This document shows positions 42,156-50,459 of a DNA stretch of 64,000 nucleotides, one piece after another. How positions within the stretch are numbered: position 1 is the first letter of the stretch; each line of letters opens with the position of its first letter. The notes under the pieces were generated by a model. The model made no database searches, was not told the origin of the DNA, and was given only the letters and a program-made list of their open reading frames with translations. A program made the translations under genes and the position numbers. Source of the stretch: Alphaproteobacteria bacterium (lineage in GTDB: Bacteria > Pseudomonadota > Alphaproteobacteria > Ferrovibrionales > Ferrovibrionaceae); contig JAFKFH010000021.1 of assembly GCA_017307375.1 (NCBI GenBank), positions 86,474 to 150,473 of the forward strand, given 5' to 3'.

Positions 42156-43160
42156 TCAGCGCCGGATGCGCGGGTTGAGCATGCCGTAGAGCACGTCCAC
42201 GGCGAGATTGACGAGCATGACGAGCGAGGCGACGAGCAGGACCCCGCCCTGCAGCACCGGGTAGTCGCGGCGGTTGATCGCCTCGATCAGCCAGGAGGCG
42301 ACGCCCGGCCAGGCGAAGATGCTCTCGGTCAGGATGGCGCCGCCGAGCAGCGAGCCGACCTGCAGGCCGATCACCGTGACGACCGGGATCATCGCGTTGC
42401 GCAGGCCATGGATGCCGATGACGCGGAACGACGACAGCCCCTTGGCCCGCGCGGTGCGGATGTAATCCTCGTTGAGCACCTCGAGCATCGACGAGCGGGT
42501 CATGCGCGCGACCACGGCGAGCGGGATGGTGCCGAGCACGACGGTCGGCAGGATCAGATGCCGGAGCGCCGAGAGGAAGGCGCCCTTCTCGTCGGACAGC
42601 AGGCTGTCGATCAGCATGAAGCCGGTGGTCGGCTCGATGTAGTAGAGCGCCGCCAGCCGGCCGGAAACCGGCGTCCAGCCGAGCTGGACCGAGAACAGCA
42701 GGATCAGCAGCAGGCCCCACCAGAAGATCGGCATCGAGAAGCCGGTCAGCGAGGTCGACATCAACGCGTGGTCGAAGACCGAGCCGCGCTTGACCGCGGC
42801 GAAGACGCCGGCGGGCAGGCCGAAGACGATGGCGAAGATCATCGCGCAGAGGCCGAGTTCGACCGTCGCCGGAAACAGCGCCAGGAATTCGGTGAGCACG
42901 GGATTCTTGGTCGAGATCGAGACGCCGAGGTCGCCGCGGGCGACGTGGCCGAGATAGTCGAGGAACTGGACGTAGAGCGGCTGGTCCAGGCCCATTTCGG
43001 CGCGCAGCTGCGCCAGCCGTTCCGGGGCGATGCCGCGCTCGCCGAAGCGGACCTCGATCGGGTCGCCGGGCACCAGCCGGATCAGCATGAAGGATAGCAG
43101 AAGGATGCCGATGAACGTCGGCACGACCAGCGAGATTCGGGTCAGGATAAAGCGCAGCAT
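42156..43160 (-). CDS. dppB: Dipeptide/oligopeptide ABC transporter permease
   Basis: 334 residues from the ATG at 43160; a TTG four codons upstream lies close to the preceding terminator. Opens with LRFILTRISLVVPTFIGILLLSFMLIRLVPGDP, typical of DppB/OppB. About six membrane helices follow, with the EAA loop at MLEVLNEDYIRTARAKGLS...HGLRNAMIP. The gene lies downstream of a strong hairpin that separates it from dppA. Confidence 0.93.
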   Translation of the reverse strand: MLRFILTRISLVVPTFIGILLLSFMLIRLVPGDPIEVRFGERGIAPERLAQLRAEMGLDQPLYVQFLDYLGHVARGDLGVSISTKNPVLTEFLALFPATVELGLCAMIFAIVFGLPAGVFAAVKRGSVFDHALMSTSLTGFSMPIFWWGLLLILLFSVQLGWTPVSGRLAALYYIEPTTGFMLIDSLLSDEKGAFLSALRHLILPTVVLGTIPLAVVARMTRSSMLEVLNEDYIRTARAKGLSSFRVIGIHGLRNAMIPVVTVIGLQVGSLLGGAILTESIFAWPGVASWLIEAINRRDYPVLQGGVLLVASLVMLVNLAVDVLYGMLNPRIRR

Positions 43161-43170
43161 AGCGGTAAGC

Positions 43171-43204
43171 AAAACCCCGGCGGCCTTTGGTGGCCGCCGG
43201 GGTT
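43171..43204 (-). terminator. Attenuating hairpin between dppA and dppB
   Basis: An 11-bp G+C stem (CCCCGGCGGCC / GGCCGCCGGGG, 43175-43202), extended by AA/TT pairs, with a 6-nt loop. On the minus strand it is followed by TTTTGC. It begins 8 bases after the dppA stop. It would lower transcription into dppBCDF relative to dppA. Confidence 0.8.
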
Positions 43205-43211
43205 AAGCGAT

Positions 43212-44813
43212 TTACTGCTTCAAGTCAACGCCGTCGAACTGATGGCGGCCGAACGGGCTGACGCGGAAGTCTACGACTTCCTTGCGCACCGGCTTGTATA
43301 CCACCGAGTGGGCGATGGTGAACCAGGGGGCCTCTTCCTTGAAGACCACCTGCGCCTGCTCGTAGAGCTTGGTGCGTTCGGCCACGTCGGCGGTGCGCTT
43401 GGCGGCGACCAGCAGGTCGTCGAACGGCTTGTAGCACCACTTGGCGATGTTCGACCCGCCCGGACGGGCGGCGGCGCAACCCAGCAGCACGTACAAGAAG
43501 TTGTCCGGGTCGCCGTTGTCGCCGGTCCAGCCGAGCTGGGCCATCTGATGCTCGCCGGCCTGGGCGCGCTTGCGATACTCGCCCCACTCGTAGGAGACGA
43601 TCTTCGCCTTGACGCCGACCTTGGCCAGGTCCGCCTGCATCATCTCGGCGATGCGCTGGGCGTTCGGGTTGTAGGGGCGCTGCACCGGCATCGCCCACAG
43701 GTCGGTCTCGAAGCCGTTCGGATAGCCGGCCTCGGCCAGCAGCTTCTTGGCTTCCTCGACGTTGTAGGGGTCGTCCTTGACGCTCTTGTTGTAGGACCAC
43801 AGGGTCGGCGGGATCGGGTTGATCGCCGCGACGCCGGCGCCCTGGTAGACCGCGTCGACGATGGCCTTCTTGTCGATGGCCATGTTCAGGGCCTTGCGGA
43901 CCCGCTTGTCGTCGAACGGCTTCTTGGTGACGTTATAGGCGAGGTAGCCGATGTTCAGGCCTTCCTGCGACAGCAGGTTGATGTCCTTGTCCTCGCGCAT
44001 CTTCGGCAGGTCGGCCGGATTCGGATAGGGCATGACATGGCATTCGCCCGCCTTGACCTTGGCGTAGCGGACCGCCGGATCCTTGGTGATCGAGAACACC
44101 AGCTGGTCGAGCGGCGGACGGCCGCCCCAGTACTGGTCGTTGGCGCGATAGCGGATCAGCGCGTCCTTTTGGTACTGCACGAAGGTGAACGGCCCGGTGC
44201 CGATCGGCTCCTGGTCGATCTTTTCCGGCGTGCCCTTCTTCAGCAGCGCGTCGCCGTACTCGGCCGACAGGATCTGGGCGAAGTCCATCGCCATGTTGGC
44301 GATGAACGGCGCCTCGGCGTCGTTCAGCTCGAACTTGACGGTATAGTCGTCGACCTTGGTGATCGACTTCAGCAGCTTCGGCATGTCCATGTCGCCGAAG
44401 TAGTCGTACGAGCCGCCCGAGACCTTGTGGTAGGGGTGATCCGCCTTCCACATGCGGTTGAACGAGAACAGGATGTCGTCGGCGTTGAAGTCGCGGGTCG
44501 GCTTGAAGTTCGCGTTGGAATGGAACTTCACGCCCTTGCGCAGATTGAAGGTGTAGGTCTTGCCGTCTTCCGAGACGGTCCAGGATTCGGCCAGGCCGGG
44601 GATGACCTTGGTCGAGCCGCGCTCGAACTCGACGATGCCGTTATAGACCGGCTTGGCGGCGTCGAACGACGTGCCGGTGGTGTTGATCTGCGGGTTGAAA
44701 TTCTCCGGGCTGCCTTCCGAGCAGTAGACCAGCGTGCCCTTGGCGGCCGCCGGGCCGGCCATGACGAGCGCGCCGAGCGCCACGGTGGCAAGGAGAGGGA
44801 GAGTGCGGATCAA
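43212..44813 (-). CDS. dppA: Dipeptide ABC transporter substrate-binding protein
   Basis: 533 residues from a TTG at 44813. GAGGAGG lies 5 bases before that codon, and the start leaves a proper signal peptide (IRTLPLLATVALGALVMAGPAAAKG). The longer frame to 45026 adds an unrelated leader. The family-5 extracellular fold shows TLVYCSEGSPENFNPQINTTGTSFDAAKPVYNGIVEF, FKPTRDFNADDILFSFNRM and GTGPFTFVQYQ. It captures peptides in the periplasm for DppBCDF. Peptide and heme or aminolevulinate substrates cannot be told apart from the sequence. Confidence 0.92.
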   Translation of the reverse strand: MIRTLPLLATVALGALVMAGPAAAKGTLVYCSEGSPENFNPQINTTGTSFDAAKPVYNGIVEFERGSTKVIPGLAESWTVSEDGKTYTFNLRKGVKFHSNANFKPTRDFNADDILFSFNRMWKADHPYHKVSGGSYDYFGDMDMPKLLKSITKVDDYTVKFELNDAEAPFIANMAMDFAQILSAEYGDALLKKGTPEKIDQEPIGTGPFTFVQYQKDALIRYRANDQYWGGRPPLDQLVFSITKDPAVRYAKVKAGECHVMPYPNPADLPKMREDKDINLLSQEGLNIGYLAYNVTKKPFDDKRVRKALNMAIDKKAIVDAVYQGAGVAAINPIPPTLWSYNKSVKDDPYNVEEAKKLLAEAGYPNGFETDLWAMPVQRPYNPNAQRIAEMMQADLAKVGVKAKIVSYEWGEYRKRAQAGEHQMAQLGWTGDNGDPDNFLYVLLGCAAARPGGSNIAKWCYKPFDDLLVAAKRTADVAERTKLYEQAQVVFKEEAPWFTIAHSVVYKPVRKEVVDFRVSPFGRHQFDGVDLKQ

Positions 44814-45050
44814 AGGTGCCTCCTCGAAGATTGCTTCGTTTGTTTCCCTGTAGCCGCCCATGTCCTGATGGCTGGGCGTTGGTGCTAGGTCGGGATTCAT
44901 AGACCGGCCCATAACGGCCGGCAAAAGGAAAATGCGGCAAAACCGTGTCAAACCGGCGCGGGTATACGCGCCGGCTATAGGTCGCCATAGATGGTATACC
45001 AGTAATGCCCAAGCCGTGGACGGCACGCCGCAATTAGCAGCACCTGCCGA

Positions 45051-45494
45051 CTAGCGCGAGAACCGCGTCGACAGGATGATCGACGACGTCGTCCGCTCGA
45101 TGCCGGCCATCGCGCCGATCTCGTCCAGCACGCGGTCGATGGTCGGCAGGTCGGCCGCCGCGATCTCGGCGATCAGGTCATGGGCACCGGAAACCGAGGA
45201 GAGGCGCCGCACCTCCGGCAGCTTCCTCAGCGCGCCGACCACCTGGGCCTCCAGCTTCGGCCGAACCGTGATCAGCACATGAGCCCGCACCCGGCCGGCC
45301 TCGTCGTCGATGCCGAGCCGCACGGCGTAACCCGAGATCACCCCGTCGCGCTCGAGCCGCGCCAGCCGGTCCTGCACGGTCGACCGCGCCAGGCCGAGCT
45401 GGCGGGCGAGCGTCGCCACCGGCAGGCGCGCATTCGCCTGCAACAGCGCGATCAGCCGCCGGTCCTGCGCATCGAGGCGTTGTTCCGCCGCCAT
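45051..45494 (-). CDS. Lrp/AsnC-family transcriptional regulator
   Basis: 147 residues. The N-terminal helix-turn-helix is LDAQDRRLIALLQANARLPVATLARQLGLARSTVQDRL; the C-terminal RAM/ligand domain has VRLGIDDEAGRVRAHVLITVRP and VSGAHDLIAEIAA. Amino-acid-responsive oligomer. It lies divergent from the lysine-oxidation pair and upstream, on the same strand, of dppA, so both are candidate targets. Confidence 0.92.
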   Translation of the reverse strand: MAAEQRLDAQDRRLIALLQANARLPVATLARQLGLARSTVQDRLARLERDGVISGYAVRLGIDDEAGRVRAHVLITVRPKLEAQVVGALRKLPEVRRLSSVSGAHDLIAEIAAADLPTIDRVLDEIGAMAGIERTTSSIILSTRFSR

Positions 45495-45507
45495 TGTCCG
45501 TCATTTC

Positions 45508-45554
45508 GCCGGAAATAATTCGCAAGGCCGGCATATTGCCCGGTTTTTTCCGGC
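45508..45554. promoter_or_regulatory. Inverted GCCGGAAA / TTTCCGGC sites in the lrp-lysDH divergent gap
   Basis: GCCGGAAA at 45508-45515 and TTTCCGGC at 45547-45554, 31 bases apart, flank an AT-rich stretch with GGAAATAATTCGC resembling Lrp-type boxes. The pair lies between the regulator start (45494) and the plus-strand start (45607). Confidence 0.45.
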
Positions 45555-45606
45555 ATTGCCAGGGCCGAGGGTGGATGCCGGGAACATCATTTCAGGAGGA
45601 CGGATC

Positions 45607-46674
45607 ATGAAGGTCATGCTGGTCGGGTCGGGCAATATCGGCGCGATGATCGTCGAGATGCTGATGGGGTCGGGCGATTATCAGGTCACCCTGGCCGACA
45701 AGACCCCCGAACTGCTGGCCCGCGTCGACCGGCCCGGCCTGAAGAAGCTGGTCGTCGACGCCGAGGACACCAAGGCGCTGGCCCTGGCGCTGGACGGCCA
45801 TGATGCCGTCATTTCGGCCGCGCCCTACACCCTGACCCCGTCGATCGCCGGCGCCGCCAAGGTGGCCGGGGTGCATTATTTCGACCTGACCGAGGATGTC
45901 GCGGCGACCCGCGTGGTCAAGGGGCTGGCGGCCGACGCCCGCACCGCCTTCGTGCCGCAATGCGGCCTGGCGCCCGGCTTCATCTCGATCGCCGCCCACG
46001 ATCTGGCCAGGCGCTTCGAGAGCCTGACCGACCTGCACATGCGCGTCGGCGCGCTGCCGCTCTATCCGACCAACGGGCTGAAATACAACCTGACCTGGTC
46101 GACCGACGGGCTGATCAACGAATACTGCAACCCCTGCGAAGCCATCGTCGACGGCCAGATGCGCGAAGTGCTGCCGCTCGAAGGCCTCGAGCATTTCTCG
46201 CTCGACGGCCTCGACTACGAGGCGTTCAACACCTCGGGCGGGCTGGGCACGCTGTGCGAGACGCTGGAAGGCCGCGTCGACAGCCTCGACTACAAGACCG
46301 TGCGCTATCCCGGCCATCGCGAGATCGTCAAGCTGCTGGTCCAGGATCTCGGACTGGGCAAGCGCCGGCCGATCCTCAAGGACATCCTGGAAAACGCCGT
46401 GCCGATGACCCTGCAGGACGTGGTGCTGGTCTTCGTCACCGCCTCGGGCCGCCAGCACGGCCGGCTGACCCAGGAAACCTTCGTGCGCAAGGTCTACGCC
46501 AAGGAAATCGGCGGCCGGCTGTGGAGCGCGATCCAGGTCACCACTGCCGCCGGCATCTGCGCGATGGTCGACCTGCTGCGCGAAGGCAAGCTGCCGGCCC
46601 GGGGTTTCGTGCGCCAGGAACAGGCAGCCCTTGCCGATATCCTTGCCAACCGCTTCGGCCGGCATTACGCCTGA
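45607..46674 (+). CDS. Saccharopine dehydrogenase-family protein, probable L-lysine dehydrogenase
   Basis: 355 residues from the ATG at 45607 (AGGAGGA upstream). The Rossmann motif is VMLVGSGNIGAMIVEML. GHDAVISAAPYTLTPSIAGAAKVAGVHYFDL and QCGLAPGFISI follow the saccharopine-reductase fold. The size and the neighbouring aminoadipate-semialdehyde dehydrogenase fit an L-lysine 6-dehydrogenase that oxidises lysine directly to the semialdehyde. A saccharopine dehydrogenase role is the alternative. It is 30 bases upstream of the aldehyde dehydrogenase gene. Confidence 0.78.
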   Translation: MKVMLVGSGNIGAMIVEMLMGSGDYQVTLADKTPELLARVDRPGLKKLVVDAEDTKALALALDGHDAVISAAPYTLTPSIAGAAKVAGVHYFDLTEDVAATRVVKGLAADARTAFVPQCGLAPGFISIAAHDLARRFESLTDLHMRVGALPLYPTNGLKYNLTWSTDGLINEYCNPCEAIVDGQMREVLPLEGLEHFSLDGLDYEAFNTSGGLGTLCETLEGRVDSLDYKTVRYPGHREIVKLLVQDLGLGKRRPILKDILENAVPMTLQDVVLVFVTASGRQHGRLTQETFVRKVYAKEIGGRLWSAIQVTTAAGICAMVDLLREGKLPARGFVRQEQAALADILANRFGRHYA

Positions 46675-46704
46675 GCGCAAATCCGCTACCCAGGAGTTGC
46701 GCCC

Positions 46705-48210
46705 ATGTCGTCCCTTTCCGACATCGCCGCGAAGCTCGGCCTCGGCCCCGACTTCGCCACCGCCGGCAACCGCGCCGTCGTCTCGCCGATCACCGGCGAG
46801 GTGATCGGCCGGGTCGCCGATGACGATGCGGCCTCGGTCGCGGCCAAGACCGCAGCCGCGGTCGCGGCCTTCGCCGGCTGGCGCGAGGTCCCGGCCCCCC
46901 GCCGCGGCGAACTCGTCCGCCGGCTGGGGGAACGGCTGCGCGAGGCCAAGGAGGCGCTGGGCGCGCTCGTCACCCTCGAGGCCGGCAAGATCGTGCAGGA
47001 AGGCCTCGGCGAAGTGCAGGAGATGATCGACATCTGCGACTTCGCCGTCGGCCTCTCCCGCCAGCTCTACGGCCTGACCATCGCCTCGGAACGCCCGGGC
47101 CATGCGATGCGCGAGACCTGGCTGCCGCTCGGCCCGGTCGCCGTCATCACCGCCTTCAACTTCCCCGTCGCCGTCTGGTCGTGGAACGCGGCGCTGGCCC
47201 TGGTCTGCGGCGATTCGGTGGTCTGGAAGCCGTCGGAGAAGACGCCCTTGACCGCGCTGGCCGTCCAGGCCTTGTTCGAGAAGGTGGCCGCCGATTTCCC
47301 CGAAGCGCCGAAGGGCCTTTGCAGCCTCGTGATCGGCGATGCCGCCATCGGGGCGCAGCTCGCCCGCGACGAACGGATTCCGCTGGTTTCGGCCACCGGC
47401 TCGACTCGCATGGGCCGTGCCGTGGCCCCGATCGTGGCCGAGCGTTTCGGCCGCAGCCTGCTCGAGCTCGGTGGCAACAACGCGATGATCGTGACGCCGT
47501 CGGCCGACCTGGAACTGGCGGTGCGGGCGATCCTGTTCGCTGCCGTCGGCACTGCCGGCCAGCGCTGCACCACCTTGCGCCGGCTGATCGTGCACAAGGA
47601 TGTGCGGGACCGGCTGGTGCCGGCGCTGAAGGCGGCCTACGGCAAGGTGAAGATCGGCGATCCGCGCGAGGCCGGCACGCTGCTGGGGCCGCTGATCGAC
47701 GGCCGCTCGTTCGAGGCGATGGCCGCGGCGCTCGACAAGGCGCGCACCGCCGGCGGCACGGTGACGGGCGGCGAGCGGGTGCTGGCCGACCGCTACAAGG
47801 ATGCCTTCTACGTCACCCCCGCCCTGGTCGAGATGCCGGCCCAGGCCGACGTGGTGAAGACCGAGACCTTTGCCCCCATTCTCTACGTCATGACGTATGA
47901 AAAGTTCGAGGACGCGATCGCGCTGCATAACGGCGTGCCGCAGGGGCTGTCGTCGTCGATCTTCACGATGAACCTCAAGGAGGCCGAGCGCTTCACCGCC
48001 GCGGCGGGGTCGGACTGCGGCATCGCCAACGTCAATATCGGCCCGTCGGGCGCCGAGATCGGCGGGGCGTTCGGCGGCGAGAAGGAAACCGGCGGCGGCC
48101 GCGAGTCCGGCTCGGATGCCTGGAAGGCCTATATGCGCCGCCAGACCTCGACGGTGAACTATTCCGACGCCCTGCCGCTGGCCCAGGGCGTGGTGTTCGA
48201 CATCGGCTGA
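46705..48210 (+). CDS. amaB: Alpha-aminoadipate-semialdehyde (P6C) dehydrogenase, ALDH7 type
   Basis: 501 residues. SERPGHAMRETWLPLGPVAVI followed by TAFNFPVAVWSWNAALAL is distinctive of antiquitin/ALDH7. The catalytic Cys is in GTAGQRCTTLRR and the general-base Glu in LELGGNNAM. It oxidises aminoadipate semialdehyde (cyclic form piperideine-6-carboxylate) to aminoadipate with NAD+. Together with the upstream dehydrogenase it forms a two-step lysine to aminoadipate route. CAGGAG precedes the ATG. Confidence 0.9.
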   Translation: MSSLSDIAAKLGLGPDFATAGNRAVVSPITGEVIGRVADDDAASVAAKTAAAVAAFAGWREVPAPRRGELVRRLGERLREAKEALGALVTLEAGKIVQEGLGEVQEMIDICDFAVGLSRQLYGLTIASERPGHAMRETWLPLGPVAVITAFNFPVAVWSWNAALALVCGDSVVWKPSEKTPLTALAVQALFEKVAADFPEAPKGLCSLVIGDAAIGAQLARDERIPLVSATGSTRMGRAVAPIVAERFGRSLLELGGNNAMIVTPSADLELAVRAILFAAVGTAGQRCTTLRRLIVHKDVRDRLVPALKAAYGKVKIGDPREAGTLLGPLIDGRSFEAMAAALDKARTAGGTVTGGERVLADRYKDAFYVTPALVEMPAQADVVKTETFAPILYVMTYEKFEDAIALHNGVPQGLSSSIFTMNLKEAERFTAAAGSDCGIANVNIGPSGAEIGGAFGGEKETGGGRESGSDAWKAYMRRQTSTVNYSDALPLAQGVVFDIG

Positions 48211-48224
48211 CGCACAAGGCGGCA

Positions 48225-48315
48225 GGCCGGGATCCGGGGCAAGAGTTTGACGAACTGCGCCAGGCTTTCCCCCGGATCCCGGCTCTCCGCTACGCTACCG
48301 CCGGAATGACGGCGA
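48225..48315. repeat. Intergenic inverted-repeat element, copy 3
   Basis: Arms GCCGGGATCCGGGG (48226-48239) and CCCCCGGATCCCGGC, then TACCGCCGGAATGACGG. The middle (CGAACTGCGCCAGGCTTTCC) matches copy 2. An in-frame ATG at 48306 for the next gene lies within its right edge. Confidence 0.75.
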
Positions 48316-48332
48316 TATTGGGATCGATCACC

Positions 48333-49499
48333 ATGCGCGACTACCCGAAGGCCCGGTCCACCGTCCAGACGCTCGATGCCTCGCGCATCCGCGAGGTCGC
48401 CAATGCGGCGATGGGCCGGCCCGACGTGCTGCCATTCTGGTTCGGCGAATCCGACCAGCCGACACCGGCCTATATCCGCGAGGCGGCAATCGCCTCGCTG
48501 CAGCGGGGCGAGACGTTCTATACGCCCAATCTCGGCCGCACCGACCTGCGCGGCGCCATCGCCGACTATCTCGGCCGGCTGCATGGCCGGCCGTTCGCGG
48601 CCGAGCGCATCGGCGTCACCGGCTCGGGCGTGTCGGCGCTGATGCTGGCCGCGCAGCTGATCGTCGAGCCGGGCGACCGGGTGGTGGCGGTGACGCCGCT
48701 GTGGCCGAACCTGATCGAGATCCCGCGCATTCTCGGCGGCACGGTCGAGCGCGTGCCGCTGGTCGTGCGCGAAGGCCGCTGGCGCCTCGACCTCGACCGG
48801 CTGCTGGCGGCGCTGACCCCGGGCACCCGGGCGCTGCTGCTCAATTCCCCGAACAACCCGACCGGCTGGACCATCGATGCCGACGAACAGCGCATCGTCC
48901 AGGATCATTGCCGCCGGCACGGCATCTGGATCGTCGCCGACGACGTCTATGAACGGCTGATCTATCGCGATGGCCTGGCCACGGCCCCGTCCTTCCTGAA
49001 GACGGCGGAACCGGAAGACCGCATCATCGGCGTCAACTCGTTCTCCAAGGCCTGGGTGATGACGGGCTGGCGCATCGGCTGGCTGGTGGTGCCGCCGGGC
49101 CTGGGGGCCGAACTGGCCAAGCTGATCGAATACAACACGTCCTGCGTGCCGGATTTCGTCCAGCAGGGCGCGATCGTCGCGCTGACCCGGGGCGAGCCGC
49201 ATGTCGACGCGCTGCGCGCCGATCTCGCCGGCAAGCGCGACCGGCTGGCCGCCGCGCTGCGCCGTCTGCCCGGCGTCGAACTGCCGGTGGCCGATGGGGC
49301 GATGTATGCCTTCTTCCGCCTGGCCGGCCAGGACGATTCGGTGGCGCTGGCCAAGCGGCTGGTGGCCGAGGCGGGGCTGGGCCTCGCCCCCGGCCGGGCC
49401 TTCGGCGCCGAGGGCGAGGGGTGGCTGCGCTGGTGCTATGCGGCCGATGCCGCGAAGCTCGACGAGGGCATCGCCCGCTTCACCCGCGCAGTAGCCTGA
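48333..49499 (+). CDS. Class I/II pyridoxal-phosphate aminotransferase
   Basis: 388 residues from the ATG at 48333; the ATG at 48306 belongs to the repeat. Aspartate-aminotransferase fold: TPNLGRTDLRGAIADYL, NSPNNPTGW, ADDVYERLIY, and the PLP lysine in VNSFSKAWVMTGWRIGW. C-terminal Arg in EGWLRWCYA would bind the substrate carboxylate. Amino donor unknown. Its 3' end overlaps the convergent dehalogenase gene by 20 bases. It might extend the lysine pathway (aminoadipate to 2-oxoadipate), but this is inference from position only. Confidence 0.88.
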   Translation: MRDYPKARSTVQTLDASRIREVANAAMGRPDVLPFWFGESDQPTPAYIREAAIASLQRGETFYTPNLGRTDLRGAIADYLGRLHGRPFAAERIGVTGSGVSALMLAAQLIVEPGDRVVAVTPLWPNLIEIPRILGGTVERVPLVVREGRWRLDLDRLLAALTPGTRALLLNSPNNPTGWTIDADEQRIVQDHCRRHGIWIVADDVYERLIYRDGLATAPSFLKTAEPEDRIIGVNSFSKAWVMTGWRIGWLVVPPGLGAELAKLIEYNTSCVPDFVQQGAIVALTRGEPHVDALRADLAGKRDRLAAALRRLPGVELPVADGAMYAFFRLAGQDDSVALAKRLVAEAGLGLAPGRAFGAEGEGWLRWCYAADAAKLDEGIARFTRAVA

Positions 49500-50376
49500 G
49501 GACGGCGGGGGTAACCTCGTCGCCCCATTCCTGGACGAAATGGCCGGCCTCGGCGAATTCGATCGGGGCGGCGCAGCCGCGGATATGGCGGTGCAGGGCG
49601 TGCATCGCCGGGCCGCCCAGCACCGGATCGGCCAGGCCGATCGCCATCACCGCGCGGCCCTGCCAGTCGGTCTCCCAGAAGGTCCGGGCGGCCCGGCCGA
49701 TCTCGGCCCCCGGGCTGTCGGGGAATTCCGGCACCAGGTTGGGAAAGCGGCGCACGCCGCCCTTGTAGGCGGCATCGGGATAGGGCGCGTCATAGGCCGC
49801 GGCCTCCTCGGCCGTCAGATGCGGGCAGCCGCGCCGGATCAGCTTGCCGATCGCCATGTCCGGCTGCGTCGCGTTCCACGCCCGCCAGTCGAGGAAACCC
49901 TTGCCCAGCGGCACGTCGCCGGTGGGCAGGCCGGTGTTCATGATGATCGCCCGGCCATAGCGTTCGGGCGTCACCAGCGGCAAGGTCAGGCCGAGCAGCC
50001 CGCCCCAGTCCTGCACCACCAGCGTCACGTCGCTCAGCGCCAGCCGGGCGACGAAGGCCAGCAGGCTCCGCCGATGGAAGTCGAAGGTGTAGACGGCATC
50101 GTCGGCCGGCTTGTCCGAGCGGCCGAAGCCGAACAGGTCGGGCGCCACCACCCGCGCCCCTTCCTCGAGGAAATGCGGAATCATCCGGCGATAGAGATAG
50201 CTCCAGGTCGGCTGGCCGTGCAGGCACAGGAACACCGGCGCGCCTTTCGGCCCCTCGTCGACATAGGCCATGCGCAGGCCGGCGAAACCGTCGAGATCCT
50301 CGACGTAGTGCGGCGCCCAGGGAAACCCGGGCAGGTCGGCAAAACGCGTTTCGGGCGTGCGCAAAATCTGGTTCAT
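49480..50376 (-). CDS. Haloalkane dehalogenase, HLD-I type
   Basis: 298 residues from the ATG at 50376 (GGAGG upstream). Alpha/beta hydrolase with the HLD-I oxyanion motif HGQPTWSYLYRRM. Nucleophile Asp123 and halide-binding Trp124 are in VVQDWGGLLG. The acid Asp250 (GLADPVLGG) and base His279 (EAGHFVQEWG) keep the same spacing as Xanthobacter DhlA (124, 260, 289). A Trp near 164 could be the second halide ligand. It would hydrolyse carbon-halogen bonds to alcohols. Natural substrate unknown. Confidence 0.85.
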   Translation of the reverse strand: MNQILRTPETRFADLPGFPWAPHYVEDLDGFAGLRMAYVDEGPKGAPVFLCLHGQPTWSYLYRRMIPHFLEEGARVVAPDLFGFGRSDKPADDAVYTFDFHRRSLLAFVARLALSDVTLVVQDWGGLLGLTLPLVTPERYGRAIIMNTGLPTGDVPLGKGFLDWRAWNATQPDMAIGKLIRRGCPHLTAEEAAAYDAPYPDAAYKGGVRRFPNLVPEFPDSPGAEIGRAARTFWETDWQGRAVMAIGLADPVLGGPAMHALHRHIRGCAAPIEFAEAGHFVQEWGDEVTPAVLRLLRG

Positions 50377-50459
50377 TCGCTTCCTCCGTTCGGGCCATCG
50401 CAACCCGTGGCCCGGTTTTTCCGTTTTTCCAGCTTAATCAAGACGGGAACCGATCCGAA

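Noticed and set aside
44953..44974. Hairpin CCGGCGCG/CGCGCCGG upstream of dppA as a riboswitch
   Set aside because: It is a simple stem after the lrp gene with no conserved riboswitch core; at most a weak terminator for lrp.
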